Assembly (NCBI GenBank): GCA_900315775.1
Contig: ONAJ01000032.1
Location: 1 to 33,945, forward strand
Reading direction: 5' to 3'
Source of the DNA: an uncultured Prevotella sp.
GTDB taxonomy: Bacteria; Bacteroidota; Bacteroidia; Bacteroidales; Bacteroidaceae
Length of the DNA: 33,945 bases
This document shows, in pieces, positions 24,073-31,989 of the stretch; within the stretch, counting starts at the first letter, position 1; every line of letters begins with the position of its first letter. The notes below the pieces were generated by a model, which saw only the letters and a program-made list of their open reading frames with translations, had not been told where the DNA came from and did not search any database. The position numbers and the translations under genes are program-made.

Positions 24073-24771
24073 ATGGAAGAGAAAATGAAGATTTTGCTTT
24101 GCGAGGACGATGAGAACCTCGGTATGCTTTTGCGTGAATATCTGCAGGCAAAGGATTACGATGCAGAGTTGTGTGTTGACGGAGAGGCTGGCTACAAAGC
24201 ATTCCTGAAGACTAAGTTTGACATTTGTGTGCTCGATGTCATGATGCCTAAGAAGGACGGTTTCACCCTTGCACAGGAAATACGTCAGGCAAATGCAGAC
24301 ATGCCTATAATCTTCCTAACGGCGAAGAATCTCAAGGAGGATATTCTCGAAGGTTTCAAACTTGGTGCTGACGACTACATCACAAAGCCTTTCTCTATGG
24401 AAGAACTGGTGATGCGTATAGAGGCTATTCTGCGTCGTGTTCGTGGAAAGAAGAATAAGGAGAGCTCGGTATATCACATTGGTAAGTTCACCTTTGACAC
24501 ACAAAAGCAGCTCCTTTCTATCGGCGATCAGCATAAGAAACTTACAACAAAAGAGAATGAACTCCTTGCTCTCTTGTGTTCTCATGCAAATGAAATCCTG
24601 CAGCGTGACTTCGCTTTGAAGACTATCTGGATTGACGATAACTATTTCAATGCCCGTTCAATGGATGTTTATATTACAAAATTGCGTAAGCATCTTAAGG
24701 ATGACGGTCAGATAGAGATTATCAATATTCATGGAAAGGGTTACAAGCTGATAACCCCAGAGCAGGACTAA
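24073..24771 (+). CDS. rprY: OmpR-family response regulator RprY
   Basis: A 232-residue response regulator. The receiver domain has the acidic pocket EDDE (11-14), the phospho-acceptor Asp55 in ICVLDVMMPKKDG, and the conserved Thr/Lys in FLTAK. The C-terminal winged helix (about 135-228) ends with RSMDVYITKLRKHLKDD and IINIHGKGYKL, the OmpR/PhoB pattern. It closely resembles Bacteroides RprY; the P. gingivalis homologue is linked to oxidative stress and sodium-pump genes. A start at the second Met, residue 5, is equally possible. The gene is co-transcribed with rprX and followed by a strong terminator. Confidence 0.93.
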   Translation: MEEKMKILLCEDDENLGMLLREYLQAKDYDAELCVDGEAGYKAFLKTKFDICVLDVMMPKKDGFTLAQEIRQANADMPIIFLTAKNLKEDILEGFKLGADDYITKPFSMEELVMRIEAILRRVRGKKNKESSVYHIGKFTFDTQKQLLSIGDQHKKLTTKENELLALLCSHANEILQRDFALKTIWIDDNYFNARSMDVYITKLRKHLKDDGQIEIINIHGKGYKLITPEQD

Positions 24772-24793
24772 AAGAACAATGTAATAAGAAGAG

Positions 24794-24830
24794 CGACCGC
24801 TATAGATTATCAGTCTGTAGCGGTCGTTTT
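24794..24830 (+). terminator. Terminator of rprXY
   Basis: CGACCGCTA (24794-24802) pairs with TAGCGGTCG (24818-24826) with an inner AGA/TCT extension, followed by TTTTCTTT. It lies between convergent rprY and rlmH and may stop both. Confidence 0.88.
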
Positions 24831-24832
24831 CT

Positions 24833-25303
24833 TTATTCGTGGTGGTAAGGTTCTCCTTTTATTATAGTACAAGCCCTATATAGCTGTTCCGTAAATATTG
24901 TTCTTACCAGTTGGTGCGAGAACGTCATCGCAGAAAGCGATATCTTTCCATTAGCTCTGTCGTATATGGCCGGGGAGAATCCGTACGGTCCTCCGATTAC
25001 GAATACCAGACGACGTGCTGTCAGTTGCTGCTTTTCAATCCATTTCGCAAATTCAAGACTTCTGTATTGTTTTCCTCTTTCATCAAGAAGTATTACCGTA
25101 TCCTGTGCCGTAAGTTGTTTCATTATCAGCTCACCCTCGCGTACTTTCTGTTGCTCTTCCGAAAGACTCTTTGTATTCTTTAGTTCCGGGATGACTATAA
25201 TCTCGAAAGGCATATAATGCGTTATGCGTTCTGCATAGTCATTAATGATAGCTTGCAGGTGGGTGTCATTAGTCTTTCCGACAAGTATAAGTGCTGTTTT
25301 CAC
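24833..25303 (-). CDS. rlmH: 23S rRNA (pseudouridine1915-N3)-methyltransferase RlmH
   Basis: A 156-residue SPOUT methyltransferase of the usual RlmH length. It begins with KTALILVGKT, has LLDERGKQYRSLEFAKWIE in the middle, the SAM-binding knot segment VFVIGGPYGFS, and the conserved tail MTFSHQLVRTIFTEQLYRA followed by GEPYHHE. It methylates N3 of pseudouridine 1915 in helix 69 of assembled 70S ribosomes. The start is a GTG that shares its first base with the last base of the DUF4491 stop codon (TAGTG), implying translational coupling. Confidence 0.96.
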   Translation of the reverse strand: MKTALILVGKTNDTHLQAIINDYAERITHYMPFEIIVIPELKNTKSLSEEQQKVREGELIMKQLTAQDTVILLDERGKQYRSLEFAKWIEKQQLTARRLVFVIGGPYGFSPAIYDRANGKISLSAMTFSHQLVRTIFTEQLYRACTIIKGEPYHHE

Positions 25304-25596
25304 TATTTCTTACGGTTAGGGTTACGTGGGAACCATCCTCTCTCAACACGCTTCTTCTGCTCGAAGAGTTCCCCGATGCCCCACAGGAACGATGCTCCTG
25401 TGACACCCAGTATTGAGGATGTTATAACGTTCTCAATGAGGAAGGCTAATCCTATGCAAATTATTCCGATGATGAGATATACCCACCAGTAGCGGGTGCC
25501 GGTGTAGTATTCCGTCTTTATCACCAGCGGGTGGCACAATCCAATGACGAGGAAAGTGCATACTGCTATTATAATACCTGTAAAATGTAGTTCCAT
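25303..25596 (-). CDS. DUF4491 small membrane protein
   Basis: A 97-residue membrane protein of the DUF4491 family, with three hydrophobic segments (about 3-23, 33-52 and 55-74) and the conserved pieces HPLVIKTEYYTGTRYWWVYL and IGELFEQKKRVERGWFPRNP. The function is unknown. I use the ATG at 25596; a TTG at 25608 would lie inside the -7 element (25606-25613) and so upstream of any likely transcription start. It is the first gene of a pair with rlmH. Confidence 0.9.
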   Translation of the reverse strand: MELHFTGIIIAVCTFLVIGLCHPLVIKTEYYTGTRYWWVYLIIGIICIGLAFLIENVITSSILGVTGASFLWGIGELFEQKKRVERGWFPRNPNRKK

Positions 25597-25605
25597 AATC
25601 GGATG

Positions 25606-25613
25606 CAAAGATA
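25606..25613 (-). promoter_or_regulatory. -7 promoter element of the DUF4491-rlmH pair
   Basis: The minus strand reads TATCTTTG, nine bases before the ATG at 25596. The transcript leader would be only a few bases long. No -33 TTG was seen. Confidence 0.55.
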
Positions 25614-25652
25614 GTGATAAATATTTAAAAAATAAAAAAAAACATCATTCTT

Positions 25653-25683
25653 TTGGCGGTTATCTCAAATTGTATTATTTTTG
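25653..25683 (+). promoter_or_regulatory. Promoter of the phosphoglucomutase gene
   Basis: TTG at 25653-25655, 20 bases, TATTTTTG at 25676-25683; the ATG is 51 bases further. Confidence 0.65.
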
Positions 25684-25734
25684 TAAGCAAAATGAAAAAC
25701 AATTAACCTAAACCTAAAATAAATAAGTTAACTT

Positions 25735-27483
25735 ATGGAAAATAATGCAGCTTTAATCGCTCAATGCGAAGCACGTGCGAAAGAGTGGCTAAGTCCAGCT
25801 TTCGACGAAGAAACGAGAAAAGCCGTTCAGGCTATGCTCGACAATAGTGACAAGACAGAACTCGTGGACGCATTCTATCGTGACCTTGAGTTCGGTACGG
25901 GTGGTCTTCGTGGTATCATGGGTGCCGGCACAAACCGTATGAATAAGTACATCGTAGGAATGGCAACACAAGGTTTTGCAAACTACATCCTTAAAGCATT
26001 CCCAGGTAAGAAGTGCTCAGTAGTAGTAGGTCATGACTGTCGTAACAACGGACGTATGTTTGCCGAGTCAGTTGCAAATATATTTTCAGCAAACGGCATC
26101 AAGGTTTATCTTTTTGAGAGTCTCCGTCCTACACCAGAGATTTCCTTCGCCATTCGTCAGTTAGGATGCCAGGCTGGTGTCAACGTTACTGCGTCACACA
26201 ACCCACGTGAGTATAATGGTTACAAAGCATACTGGGACGATGGCGCTCAGGTGCTCTCACCACATGATACAGGTATCATCGACGAGGTTAATAAGGTAAA
26301 GATTAGCGATGTTAAGTTCGAGGGCAACAAGGAACTCATCGTTCCTATCGGTGGCGAGATGGACTGGGATTACATTCAGGCTGTCAAAGAGGCTATGGTA
26401 GATCAGGATGTTATCCTTCGTCATAAGGACCTCAACATTGTTTATTCTCCAATGCACGGAACAGGTCGTGTAATAATACCTATGGCTCTGCGTTCTTGGG
26501 GCTTCCAGAATATCCACGTTGTTCCAGAGCAGATGGTTATCGACGGTAACTTCCCGACAGTTGTTAGTCCTAACCCCGAGAATGCTGAGGCTATGACCCT
26601 TGGTATGAAGTTAGGAACCCGTCTTAATGCAGACCTCGTTATAGCCAGCGACCCCGATGCAGACCGATTGGCTATAGTATGTCGTGACAATAAGGGCGAG
26701 TGGGTTATCATCAATGGTAACCAGACATGTATGATGTTCTCTTGGTACATCATCGCTAATAAGAAGAAACTCGGTCAGCTCAAGGGCAATGAGTTCCTCG
26801 TAAAGACTATCGTAACCACAGAAGTTATTGCTGAGATTGCAAAGAAGAATGGTGTAGAACTTCGCGATTGCTACACAGGATTCAAGTGGATAGCAAACGA
26901 GATCCGCATCTCTGAAGGCAAGCAGAAGTATATCGGTGGTGGTGAGGAGTCATTCGGCTTCCTGCCATTCGATAAGGTTCGTGATAAGGACTCACCAGCG
27001 TCAATCTGTCTTATCTGTGAAATTGCAGCATGGGCAAAGGATAATGGCAAGACTCTCTATGACCTGTTGATGGACATCTATCTTGAGTACGGCTTCTCTA
27101 AGGAGACAACAATCAACGTAGTACGTCCTGGTAAGACTGGTGCCGACGAGATTAAGCAGATGATGGAGAACTTCCGCAAGAACCCGCCAACAGACCTCGG
27201 TGGTTCAAAGGTTTGTCTCTGGAAAGACTATCAGACCCTTGAGGCAAAGTATGCTGACGGTAGGGTAGAGAAGCTTGATATGCCAGCAACAAGCAACGTG
27301 CTTCAGTGGTTCTGCGAGGATGGCAACAAGGTTAGTGTCCGTCCGTCAGGAACAGAGCCAAAGATTAAGTTCTATCTTGAAATTAAAGACAACAGCATGA
27401 AGTGTGCTGACTGCTACGACCGTTGCCTGAAGGCAGCTGACGAGAAGATAGCAGCTATCAAGAAGAGTCTTAACTTGGAGTAA
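25735..27483 (+). CDS. Phospho-sugar mutase (phosphoglucomutase/phosphomannomutase)
   Basis: A 582-residue alpha-D-phosphohexomutase of the long PgcA/PGM2-like type, converting glucose-1-phosphate and glucose-6-phosphate (or mannose analogues). Four sites are visible: the phosphoserine loop TASHNPREYNGYKAYW with Ser154, the metal loop DPDADRLAI near 305, the sugar-binding loop GGGEESFGF near 400, and the phosphate-binding loop RPSGTEPKIKFY near 540. The N-terminal GTGGLRG motif is also typical. Codon use looks like that of a well-expressed gene. It has a full consensus promoter and stands alone; its end is two bases from the convergent S24/S26-type peptidase gene. Confidence 0.95.
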   Translation: MENNAALIAQCEARAKEWLSPAFDEETRKAVQAMLDNSDKTELVDAFYRDLEFGTGGLRGIMGAGTNRMNKYIVGMATQGFANYILKAFPGKKCSVVVGHDCRNNGRMFAESVANIFSANGIKVYLFESLRPTPEISFAIRQLGCQAGVNVTASHNPREYNGYKAYWDDGAQVLSPHDTGIIDEVNKVKISDVKFEGNKELIVPIGGEMDWDYIQAVKEAMVDQDVILRHKDLNIVYSPMHGTGRVIIPMALRSWGFQNIHVVPEQMVIDGNFPTVVSPNPENAEAMTLGMKLGTRLNADLVIASDPDADRLAIVCRDNKGEWVIINGNQTCMMFSWYIIANKKKLGQLKGNEFLVKTIVTTEVIAEIAKKNGVELRDCYTGFKWIANEIRISEGKQKYIGGGEESFGFLPFDKVRDKDSPASICLICEIAAWAKDNGKTLYDLLMDIYLEYGFSKETTINVVRPGKTGADEIKQMMENFRKNPPTDLGGSKVCLWKDYQTLEAKYADGRVEKLDMPATSNVLQWFCEDGNKVSVRPSGTEPKIKFYLEIKDNSMKCADCYDRCLKAADEKIAAIKKSLNLE

Positions 27484-27485
27484 TA

Positions 27486-27965
27486 TTACAGAAACTTTAT
27501 AATTCTTCGGTAAATAGCCAACAGATAACGGCGAATAGGAAAGAGGCGGGTCCACACGAAAGAGTAGGCTCGCCACTTTTTGTCTGTCGTCATATCGGCA
27601 ACGTCACGTCCTTTACGGTAGAAACCTATCGCTACGGCATGAACATCCTTCAACAGACATTCCTCTGTTGCTATGTTTCCATCACCACGTAGTACTACAT
27701 GCTCCCCTTTGATGCTTATAATTCTGTGCAGCACATAGTGCTTAGGTGATATTTCTGCCAAAACGGGGTCTCCAACTTTAGGGTTCTCAGCCTTCTTCAG
27801 TATGGCACTGTCGCGTCGGTCTTCCAGGAAAGGTCGCATACTGAACCCGCGGAGGCGCAACGTCACAGTATGTCCTTCGTTGAGTAGTTTTATCACCTCC
27901 GGCAGAAGTGCTGCATTATCAAAGAGCTTCTCTTCTACTGTGAGACTTTTATAGTTGCTTGACAT
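27486..27965 (-). CDS. S24/S26-family peptidase-like protein
   Basis: A 159-residue protein with a signal-peptidase-like core: LRLRGFSMRPFLEDRRDSAIL places a nucleophile-type Ser at residue 42, and HYVLHRIISIKGEHVVLRGDGN places a His at residue 80 where bacterial type I signal peptidases have Lys; a Ser-His pair is found in the SipW/Sec11-type enzymes. There is no clear transmembrane anchor at the N-terminus; the basic C-terminus (RRYLLAIYRRIIKFL) might touch the membrane. I chose the ATG at 27965, which overlaps the HprK-like gene by 31 bases. It is the last gene of the rpoD run. Its substrate is unknown. Confidence 0.82.
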   Translation of the reverse strand: MSSNYKSLTVEEKLFDNAALLPEVIKLLNEGHTVTLRLRGFSMRPFLEDRRDSAILKKAENPKVGDPVLAEISPKHYVLHRIISIKGEHVVLRGDGNIATEECLLKDVHAVAIGFYRKGRDVADMTTDKKWRAYSFVWTRLFPIRRYLLAIYRRIIKFL

Positions 27966-28834
27966 ATTTTTGCAGAATCTTTGTCGGGCAGACAATGAAG
28001 AGTGTACATACCCGTAGTTTCTATTACCTTTGTTACGTTATTACATACGGCATCAAAGATGTCGTGGTCCCATTTCATTGTCGAACATGCCGGCAGGAAC
28101 GAAGCGAATGCCTCAACGGGTGCCAGTCTATCTACCGAGTTTTTCTTTGCACGATCTATTCGGGTTATAGCTCCCAGCGGAGCCTTAACCTGTCGGTAGC
28201 ATGGTGTTTTCCCGCTCCAGGGACTGCCGTATATATAGTGCTTCCCGTCGATGTATCTTACTATAGGATTATCGTCGTTCATCAGGTCGCAGTTGTCAAT
28301 ATATCTCAGCCACATACTCACTTGTGTGCTCTTTCCCGTTCCGCTCTTCGCGATGAACGCATATCCGTATCCGTCGTGTCTTACCAGTGAGGCGTGTACC
28401 ATTAGTGTCTGGTGTGTGCTGCTTGAAAAAGCGAAGATGAGCATCAGAGCGTTGTTAAGTCCGAAGCACCTTTGGTTATAACTTCCATTAAGTGCACAAC
28501 GACATTGACTGAAGTCTTTGTTCGTTTGCAGCAAGGCACATTCCCTTTTTTCTATATCCTTTATAATATATTGGTAGCCTCCGTCGTTCAGGCTATCTAC
28601 TATGGTATCTCCGTTTCCTGTGTCGAAGGAGTCTATACGATGCCTCTCGCTTTTCGGTATCACCGGTAGCTTGTCATCAACAGTAAGATTAAACAGCAGT
28701 TCCTCGTCGCTGCAGGCATCGGTCCTGAACGGTTCAAACGAAGGCAGTAGCCGCATGTCATTAACAGACGACTCTTCGAAGTTTATCCTTACCTTAAATT
28801 CTGCTATCTGGAAGTAGTGCGTTGACTGTGGCAT
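27935..28834 (-). CDS. HprK-like P-loop ATPase/kinase
   Basis: A 299-residue protein with an HPr-kinase-like C-terminal domain. MVHASLVRHDGYGYAFIAKS leads into the Walker A motif KSGTGKST (163-170), followed by LMNDDNPIV (Asp187/Asp188, the equivalent of VADD in HprK) and GSPWSGKTPCY. The N-terminal ~120 residues are unlike HprK and unrecognised. Relatives of this shape occur beside PqqD-like and S24/S26 peptidase-like genes in peptide-modification clusters, where one is known to phosphorylate a precursor peptide; no PqqD gene is seen here. It starts five bases after the small secreted protein gene. Confidence is high for the fold and low for the role. Confidence 0.85.
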   Translation of the reverse strand: MPQSTHYFQIAEFKVRINFEESSVNDMRLLPSFEPFRTDACSDEELLFNLTVDDKLPVIPKSERHRIDSFDTGNGDTIVDSLNDGGYQYIIKDIEKRECALLQTNKDFSQCRCALNGSYNQRCFGLNNALMLIFAFSSSTHQTLMVHASLVRHDGYGYAFIAKSGTGKSTQVSMWLRYIDNCDLMNDDNPIVRYIDGKHYIYGSPWSGKTPCYRQVKAPLGAITRIDRAKKNSVDRLAPVEAFASFLPACSTMKWDHDIFDAVCNNVTKVIETTGMYTLHCLPDKDSAKICQATIKVSQ

Positions 28835-28839
28835 TTTTT

Positions 28840-29256
28840 TTAGTTGTTGTCAACAGCCTGAAACTGGAAGTCGGACATATCAACATTCCTAATGTCATAC
28901 TTCCCGGTCTTGGCATATTTCGACTTCAGTTTATTGTAACGCTTCTGTGCCTTCTTAAGTTTTCTGTCGTAGAAGACAGTACACACTCTTTTTGGCATTC
29001 CCCTATCTTCCAGGTAGTTGCGCAGCTGGGCACTGTACTCGTTACCATGTTTCACGAAGCGTTTCTTGCCATCCATCCACACGTTTCTTATCTGTTGTAT
29101 ATCGGTGAAATACACAGTAGAATCGTTAAACGATGCCGCCATACCAAAGATGTATAGGGCTTCAACTTTCTTGTCTTTTTTGGGTTTCGCTGACACGCTT
29201 GTGGTTACTGTCACAAGCATCAGCATCATTACTGTTATTATAGAAAATCTTTTCAT
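28840..29256 (-). CDS. Small secreted protein, function unknown
   Basis: A 138-residue exported protein with a clear signal peptide (MKRFSIITVMMLMLVTVTTSVSA). The mature part is very basic, with KKDKKVEALYIFGMAASFND at its start and LKKAQKRYNKLKSKYAKTGKYD near the end. I do not recognise the family. The ATG at 29256 is one base after the rpoD stop codon and has GGAG six bases upstream, inside the last codons of rpoD; a TTG at 29268 is less likely. It is the second gene in the rpoD run. Confidence 0.78.
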   Translation of the reverse strand: MKRFSIITVMMLMLVTVTTSVSAKPKKDKKVEALYIFGMAASFNDSTVYFTDIQQIRNVWMDGKKRFVKHGNEYSAQLRNYLEDRGMPKRVCTVFYDRKLKKAQKRYNKLKSKYAKTGKYDIRNVDMSDFQFQAVDNN

Positions 29257-29257
29257 T

Positions 29258-30121
29258 TTATACTCCAAGATACGTTTTCAGCAACTTATTACTCGTGCTG
29301 TTACGCAGTTTACGTATTGCCTTTTCCTTTATTTGTCTCACGCGTTCGCGTGTAAGACCTGTGGCATGTCCAATCTCTTCAAGTGTCATTTCCTGACATC
29401 CTATGCCGTAGAACGATTTTATTATCTTCTGCTCCCTGTCGTTCAGGATGTTCAGTGCCGCCGCAATCTCGTTGCGTAGCGACTCTATTACCAGCGAGCG
29501 GTCAGCCATAGGCGCGTCATCGTTTACCAGCACGTCAAGCAGACTGTTGTCATCGCTATCGCTAAATGGCGCATCCACACTCACATGTCGGGTGTTCGAC
29601 TTTAGTGCCACTTCTACCTTTTCTTCGGGTAGGTCCGTCTTTTCTGCTATCTCTGAGACGTTGGGACGTCGTTCGTTTTCCTGCTCAAACTTGTTGAGAG
29701 CCCTGTTTATTTTGCTTACTGACCCCACTTGGTTCTGTGGCAGGCGTACTATTCTGCTTTGCTCAGCAATAGCCTGATGGATACTCTGACGAATCCACCA
29801 TACGGCATAAGAAATAAACTTGAAGCCCCTCGTCTCGTCGAATTTCTCGGCAGCCTTTATCAGTCCCAGGTTACCTTCGTTAATGAGGTCTGGCAAACTC
29901 AGTCCCTGATTCTGGTACTGCTTAGCGACACTAACTACAAATCTCAGGTTAGCCTTTGTCAGTTTCTCCAGAGCTTCGCGGTCACCTTTCTTTATTCGTT
30001 GTGCCAGTTCTACCTCTTCTTCTGCGGTGAGCAGGTCTTCTCGTCCTATCTCTTGTAGGTACTTTTCCAGAGATTCGCTCTCTCTGTTTGTTATTGATTT
30101 CGAGATTTTCAGTTGTCTCAT
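29258..30121 (-). CDS. rpoD: Primary RNA polymerase sigma factor RpoD (Bacteroidetes type)
   Basis: A 287-residue sigma-70 protein, the short primary sigma of Bacteroidetes that lacks region 1.1. Region 1.2 is visible at about 16-50 ([20 protein letters not shown]), region 2 at about 55-125 ([20 protein letters not shown], then [20 protein letters not shown]), region 3 at about 130-210 and region 4.2 at the end ([20 protein letters not shown]). It directs transcription from TTG/TAnnTTTG promoters such as those in this window. It has such a promoter itself at 30148-30177. Three more genes follow with gaps of one and five bases and a 31-base overlap. Confidence 0.96.
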   Translation of the reverse strand: MRQLKISKSITNRESESLEKYLQEIGREDLLTAEEEVELAQRIKKGDREALEKLTKANLRFVVSVAKQYQNQGLSLPDLINEGNLGLIKAAEKFDETRGFKFISYAVWWIRQSIHQAIAEQSRIVRLPQNQVGSVSKINRALNKFEQENERRPNVSEIAEKTDLPEEKVEVALKSNTRHVSVDAPFSDSDDNSLLDVLVNDDAPMADRSLVIESLRNEIAAALNILNDREQKIIKSFYGIGCQEMTLEEIGHATGLTRERVRQIKEKAIRKLRNSTSNKLLKTYLGV

Positions 30122-30147
30122 AACGATAGTTTGTTTTCAAACGAATG

Positions 30148-30177
30148 CAAAAATACTAACATTCCTACACATGACAA
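30148..30177 (-). promoter_or_regulatory. Promoter of rpoD
   Basis: On the minus strand TTG (30177-30175), 19 bases, TATTTTTG (30155-30148). The ATG at 30121 follows 26 bases later. Confidence 0.65.
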
Positions 30178-30203
30178 AATTATTTTTGATTTTTTTTACA
30201 TTA

Positions 30204-30241
30204 ACAACGGGACCCAAGGTCTTTTCCCTGAGTCCCGTTGT
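30204..30241 (-). terminator. Hairpin terminator of htrA
   Basis: ACAACGGGAC (30204-30213) and GTCCCGTTGT (30232-30241) form a perfect 10-bp stem with an 18-base loop. It lies about 35 bases beyond the htrA stop on the minus strand and upstream of the rpoD promoter. The T run after the stem is poor on the minus strand, so it may also act as a 3' stabiliser. Confidence 0.75.
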
Positions 30242-30274
30242 CTGAAATAAGTGTATTTTTAATATAAGGAGATA

Positions 30275-31747
30275 CTATTCGCTAAGGTCAACAGCGAAGT
30301 AACCTTTCTTTCCTGTTGGGAAGTATCCCTGAATGTAGAGAACTGGTTCCTTGCTTGTAGAAGCCTCTTTGACAATCTTCTGCAACTCGTCGATGCTCTT
30401 TACTGGCTGGTCATTAATTTTCTGGATAATGTAACCCTTTGTGATACCAGCTTTCTTCAGGGCTCCGTTGTTAACCTTCATTACCTCCAGACCATAGCCA
30501 ATGTTCAGCTGTTCCTTTGTTGCTGCCGTTATCTCGCGGAAGTTTCCTCCCAGTACGTCCAGGTCTGCTGTCTTCACAATGTTGGTATTTCCCTGAGCGT
30601 TCTTCAGAGTAATTGTTGAAGAGTGCTTTTTCTTGTTACGCAGATAGCTTATGGTAACCTTCTCTCCAGGACGTTTGTTAGCCAGATATTCTTGTAGTTC
30701 TGCCATCTTAACAACCTTCTTTCCGTCAATAGCCGTGATGACGTCCTCCTTCTGTATGCCTGCATCGGCAGCAGCTCCGTCGTCGCCTACTTTGTTAACG
30801 TAGATACCTTCCATTGTTCCGAGGTCAATATCCTTGCCCTGTTCCTTCTGGCTGTCGATGTATTTGTTGACATCCATTCCCTCTATGCCGAGTACAGCAC
30901 GTTGTACCGTTCCGTATTTCTTCAGGTCTTCCACCACCTTATTCATAATAGTAGTAGGAATAGCAAAGCCGTAGCCGCTGTACGAACCTGTCTGCGAGTA
31001 TAACATTGCGTTGATGCCCACCAGCTCTCCAAGGGTGTTTACCAGCGCACCACCAGAGTTTCCTGCATTGATGGCTGCATCGGTCTGTATGAAACTCTCC
31101 ACACCGTTAGCACCCAGCGAGCGAGCCTTTGCACTCACGATACCGGCGGTTACCGTAGAATTCAGGTTGAAGGGATTACCCACAGCCAGCACCCATTCGC
31201 CAACCTTCAGCTTGTCAGAGTCTCCGATAGGAAGGGTGGGGAGATTCTTGCCGTTAATCTTGATAAGGGCGAGGTCGGTATTCTTGTCAGTACCGATGAT
31301 GCGTGCCGAGTATTCACTATTGTCGTTAAGTGTTACTGTCAGTTCGTCTGCACCTTCCACAACGTGATTGTTAGTTACAATATATCCGTCAGCAGAGATG
31401 ATGACACCCGAGCCGGCACCCTGTTTCTTCGGTGTCTGAACCTGCTGCTTACGGGTGCCGCCATTGCCGCGATCACCAAAGAAGCCAAACGGGTCGAAGA
31501 AGTCTGAGAATGGGTCCTGAACCTCTACTACCTGAGTTTTTGAGTTCTGTACAAATTTAATATGTACTACTGCCGGCAGAGCCTTTTCGGCAGCGTATGT
31601 CAAATCTACGGGCTGACCAGGTGCCGGAGCCGAAGCCATAGCCGGAACGGGAGCCTCGTTAGAACATGTCTTAGCAAATGATGCTGTTGAGAATGCAAGT
31701 GCTATGGCGCACGATGCATAAACGAAATAATTTGATACCTTTTTCAT
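30275..31747 (-). CDS. htrA: HtrA/DegP (Do-family) serine protease
   Basis: A 490-residue periplasmic protease and chaperone. A signal peptide occupies about residues 1-26. The trypsin-like domain shows the triad His128 (VTNNHVV), Asp158 (NTDLALIKI) and Ser231 (INAGNSGGAL). A Gly/Phe-rich loop (DPFSDFFDPFGFFGDRGNGG, about 78-97) corresponds to the LA loop. Two PDZ domains follow, about 265-380 and 400-480, the second recognisable from YGLEVMKVNNGALKKAGI and PVKSIDELQKIV. It degrades or refolds damaged envelope proteins. A TACTTTTG element lies at 31796-31803, and GACAAAATG-type elements that could be stress operators lie at 31824-31848. Confidence 0.96.
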   Translation of the reverse strand: MKKVSNYFVYASCAIALAFSTASFAKTCSNEAPVPAMASAPAPGQPVDLTYAAEKALPAVVHIKFVQNSKTQVVEVQDPFSDFFDPFGFFGDRGNGGTRKQQVQTPKKQGAGSGVIISADGYIVTNNHVVEGADELTVTLNDNSEYSARIIGTDKNTDLALIKINGKNLPTLPIGDSDKLKVGEWVLAVGNPFNLNSTVTAGIVSAKARSLGANGVESFIQTDAAINAGNSGGALVNTLGELVGINAMLYSQTGSYSGYGFAIPTTIMNKVVEDLKKYGTVQRAVLGIEGMDVNKYIDSQKEQGKDIDLGTMEGIYVNKVGDDGAAADAGIQKEDVITAIDGKKVVKMAELQEYLANKRPGEKVTISYLRNKKKHSSTITLKNAQGNTNIVKTADLDVLGGNFREITAATKEQLNIGYGLEVMKVNNGALKKAGITKGYIIQKINDQPVKSIDELQKIVKEASTSKEPVLYIQGYFPTGKKGYFAVDLSE

Positions 31748-31795
31748 ATTATCTTACTTATTAAATCTTTTATTTCTTAGTTTTAAAAACCTGTG

Positions 31796-31803
31796 CAAAA
31801 GTA
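31796..31803 (-). promoter_or_regulatory. -7 promoter element of htrA
   Basis: The minus strand reads TACTTTTG. The position where a -33 TTG is expected is occupied by the end of the GACAAAATGTCA element (31824-31835), so the promoter may depend on an activator. Confidence 0.5.
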
Positions 31804-31823
31804 CATGCAAATTTCGTTCCATC

Positions 31824-31848
31824 TGACATTTTGTCCTATCTTTTGTCC
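31824..31848 (-). promoter_or_regulatory. Possible stress operator upstream of htrA
   Basis: On the minus strand the sequence holds GGACAAAA (31848-31841) and GGACAAAATGTCA (31836-31824). The second contains the dyad GACA-AAA-TGTC. It is close to the repeats between hsp20 and the M48 gene (GACAAAATGACA). Shared regulation is inferred from the similarity only. Confidence 0.4.
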
Positions 31849-31955
31849 TCTTTTAACACTCAAAACCTCCTTGTTAACGGGCATTAGCGAGTAGGACTGC
31901 CATTTTTACATTCATTGATGTTATCTAATTTTTTTAATTCTAAATTATTTTTGTA

Positions 31956-31971
31956 ATTTTGCACGCAAAAT
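31956..31971 (+). promoter_or_regulatory. Dyad over the promoter of the CobW-type gene
   Basis: ATTTTGC-AC-GCAAAAT is a perfect 7+2+7 inverted repeat. It overlaps the -7 element TAATTTTG (31954-31961) and lies 18 bases before the ATG. The position suits a repressor site, for example for a metal sensor, but the A/T-rich arms could arise by chance from the -7 element. Confidence 0.4.
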
Positions 31972-31989
31972 CATAAAAATAGTAATAAA

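Noticed and set aside
25597-25608. TTG start for the DUF4491 gene
   Set aside because: The codon lies inside the -7 promoter element, upstream of any likely transcription start.
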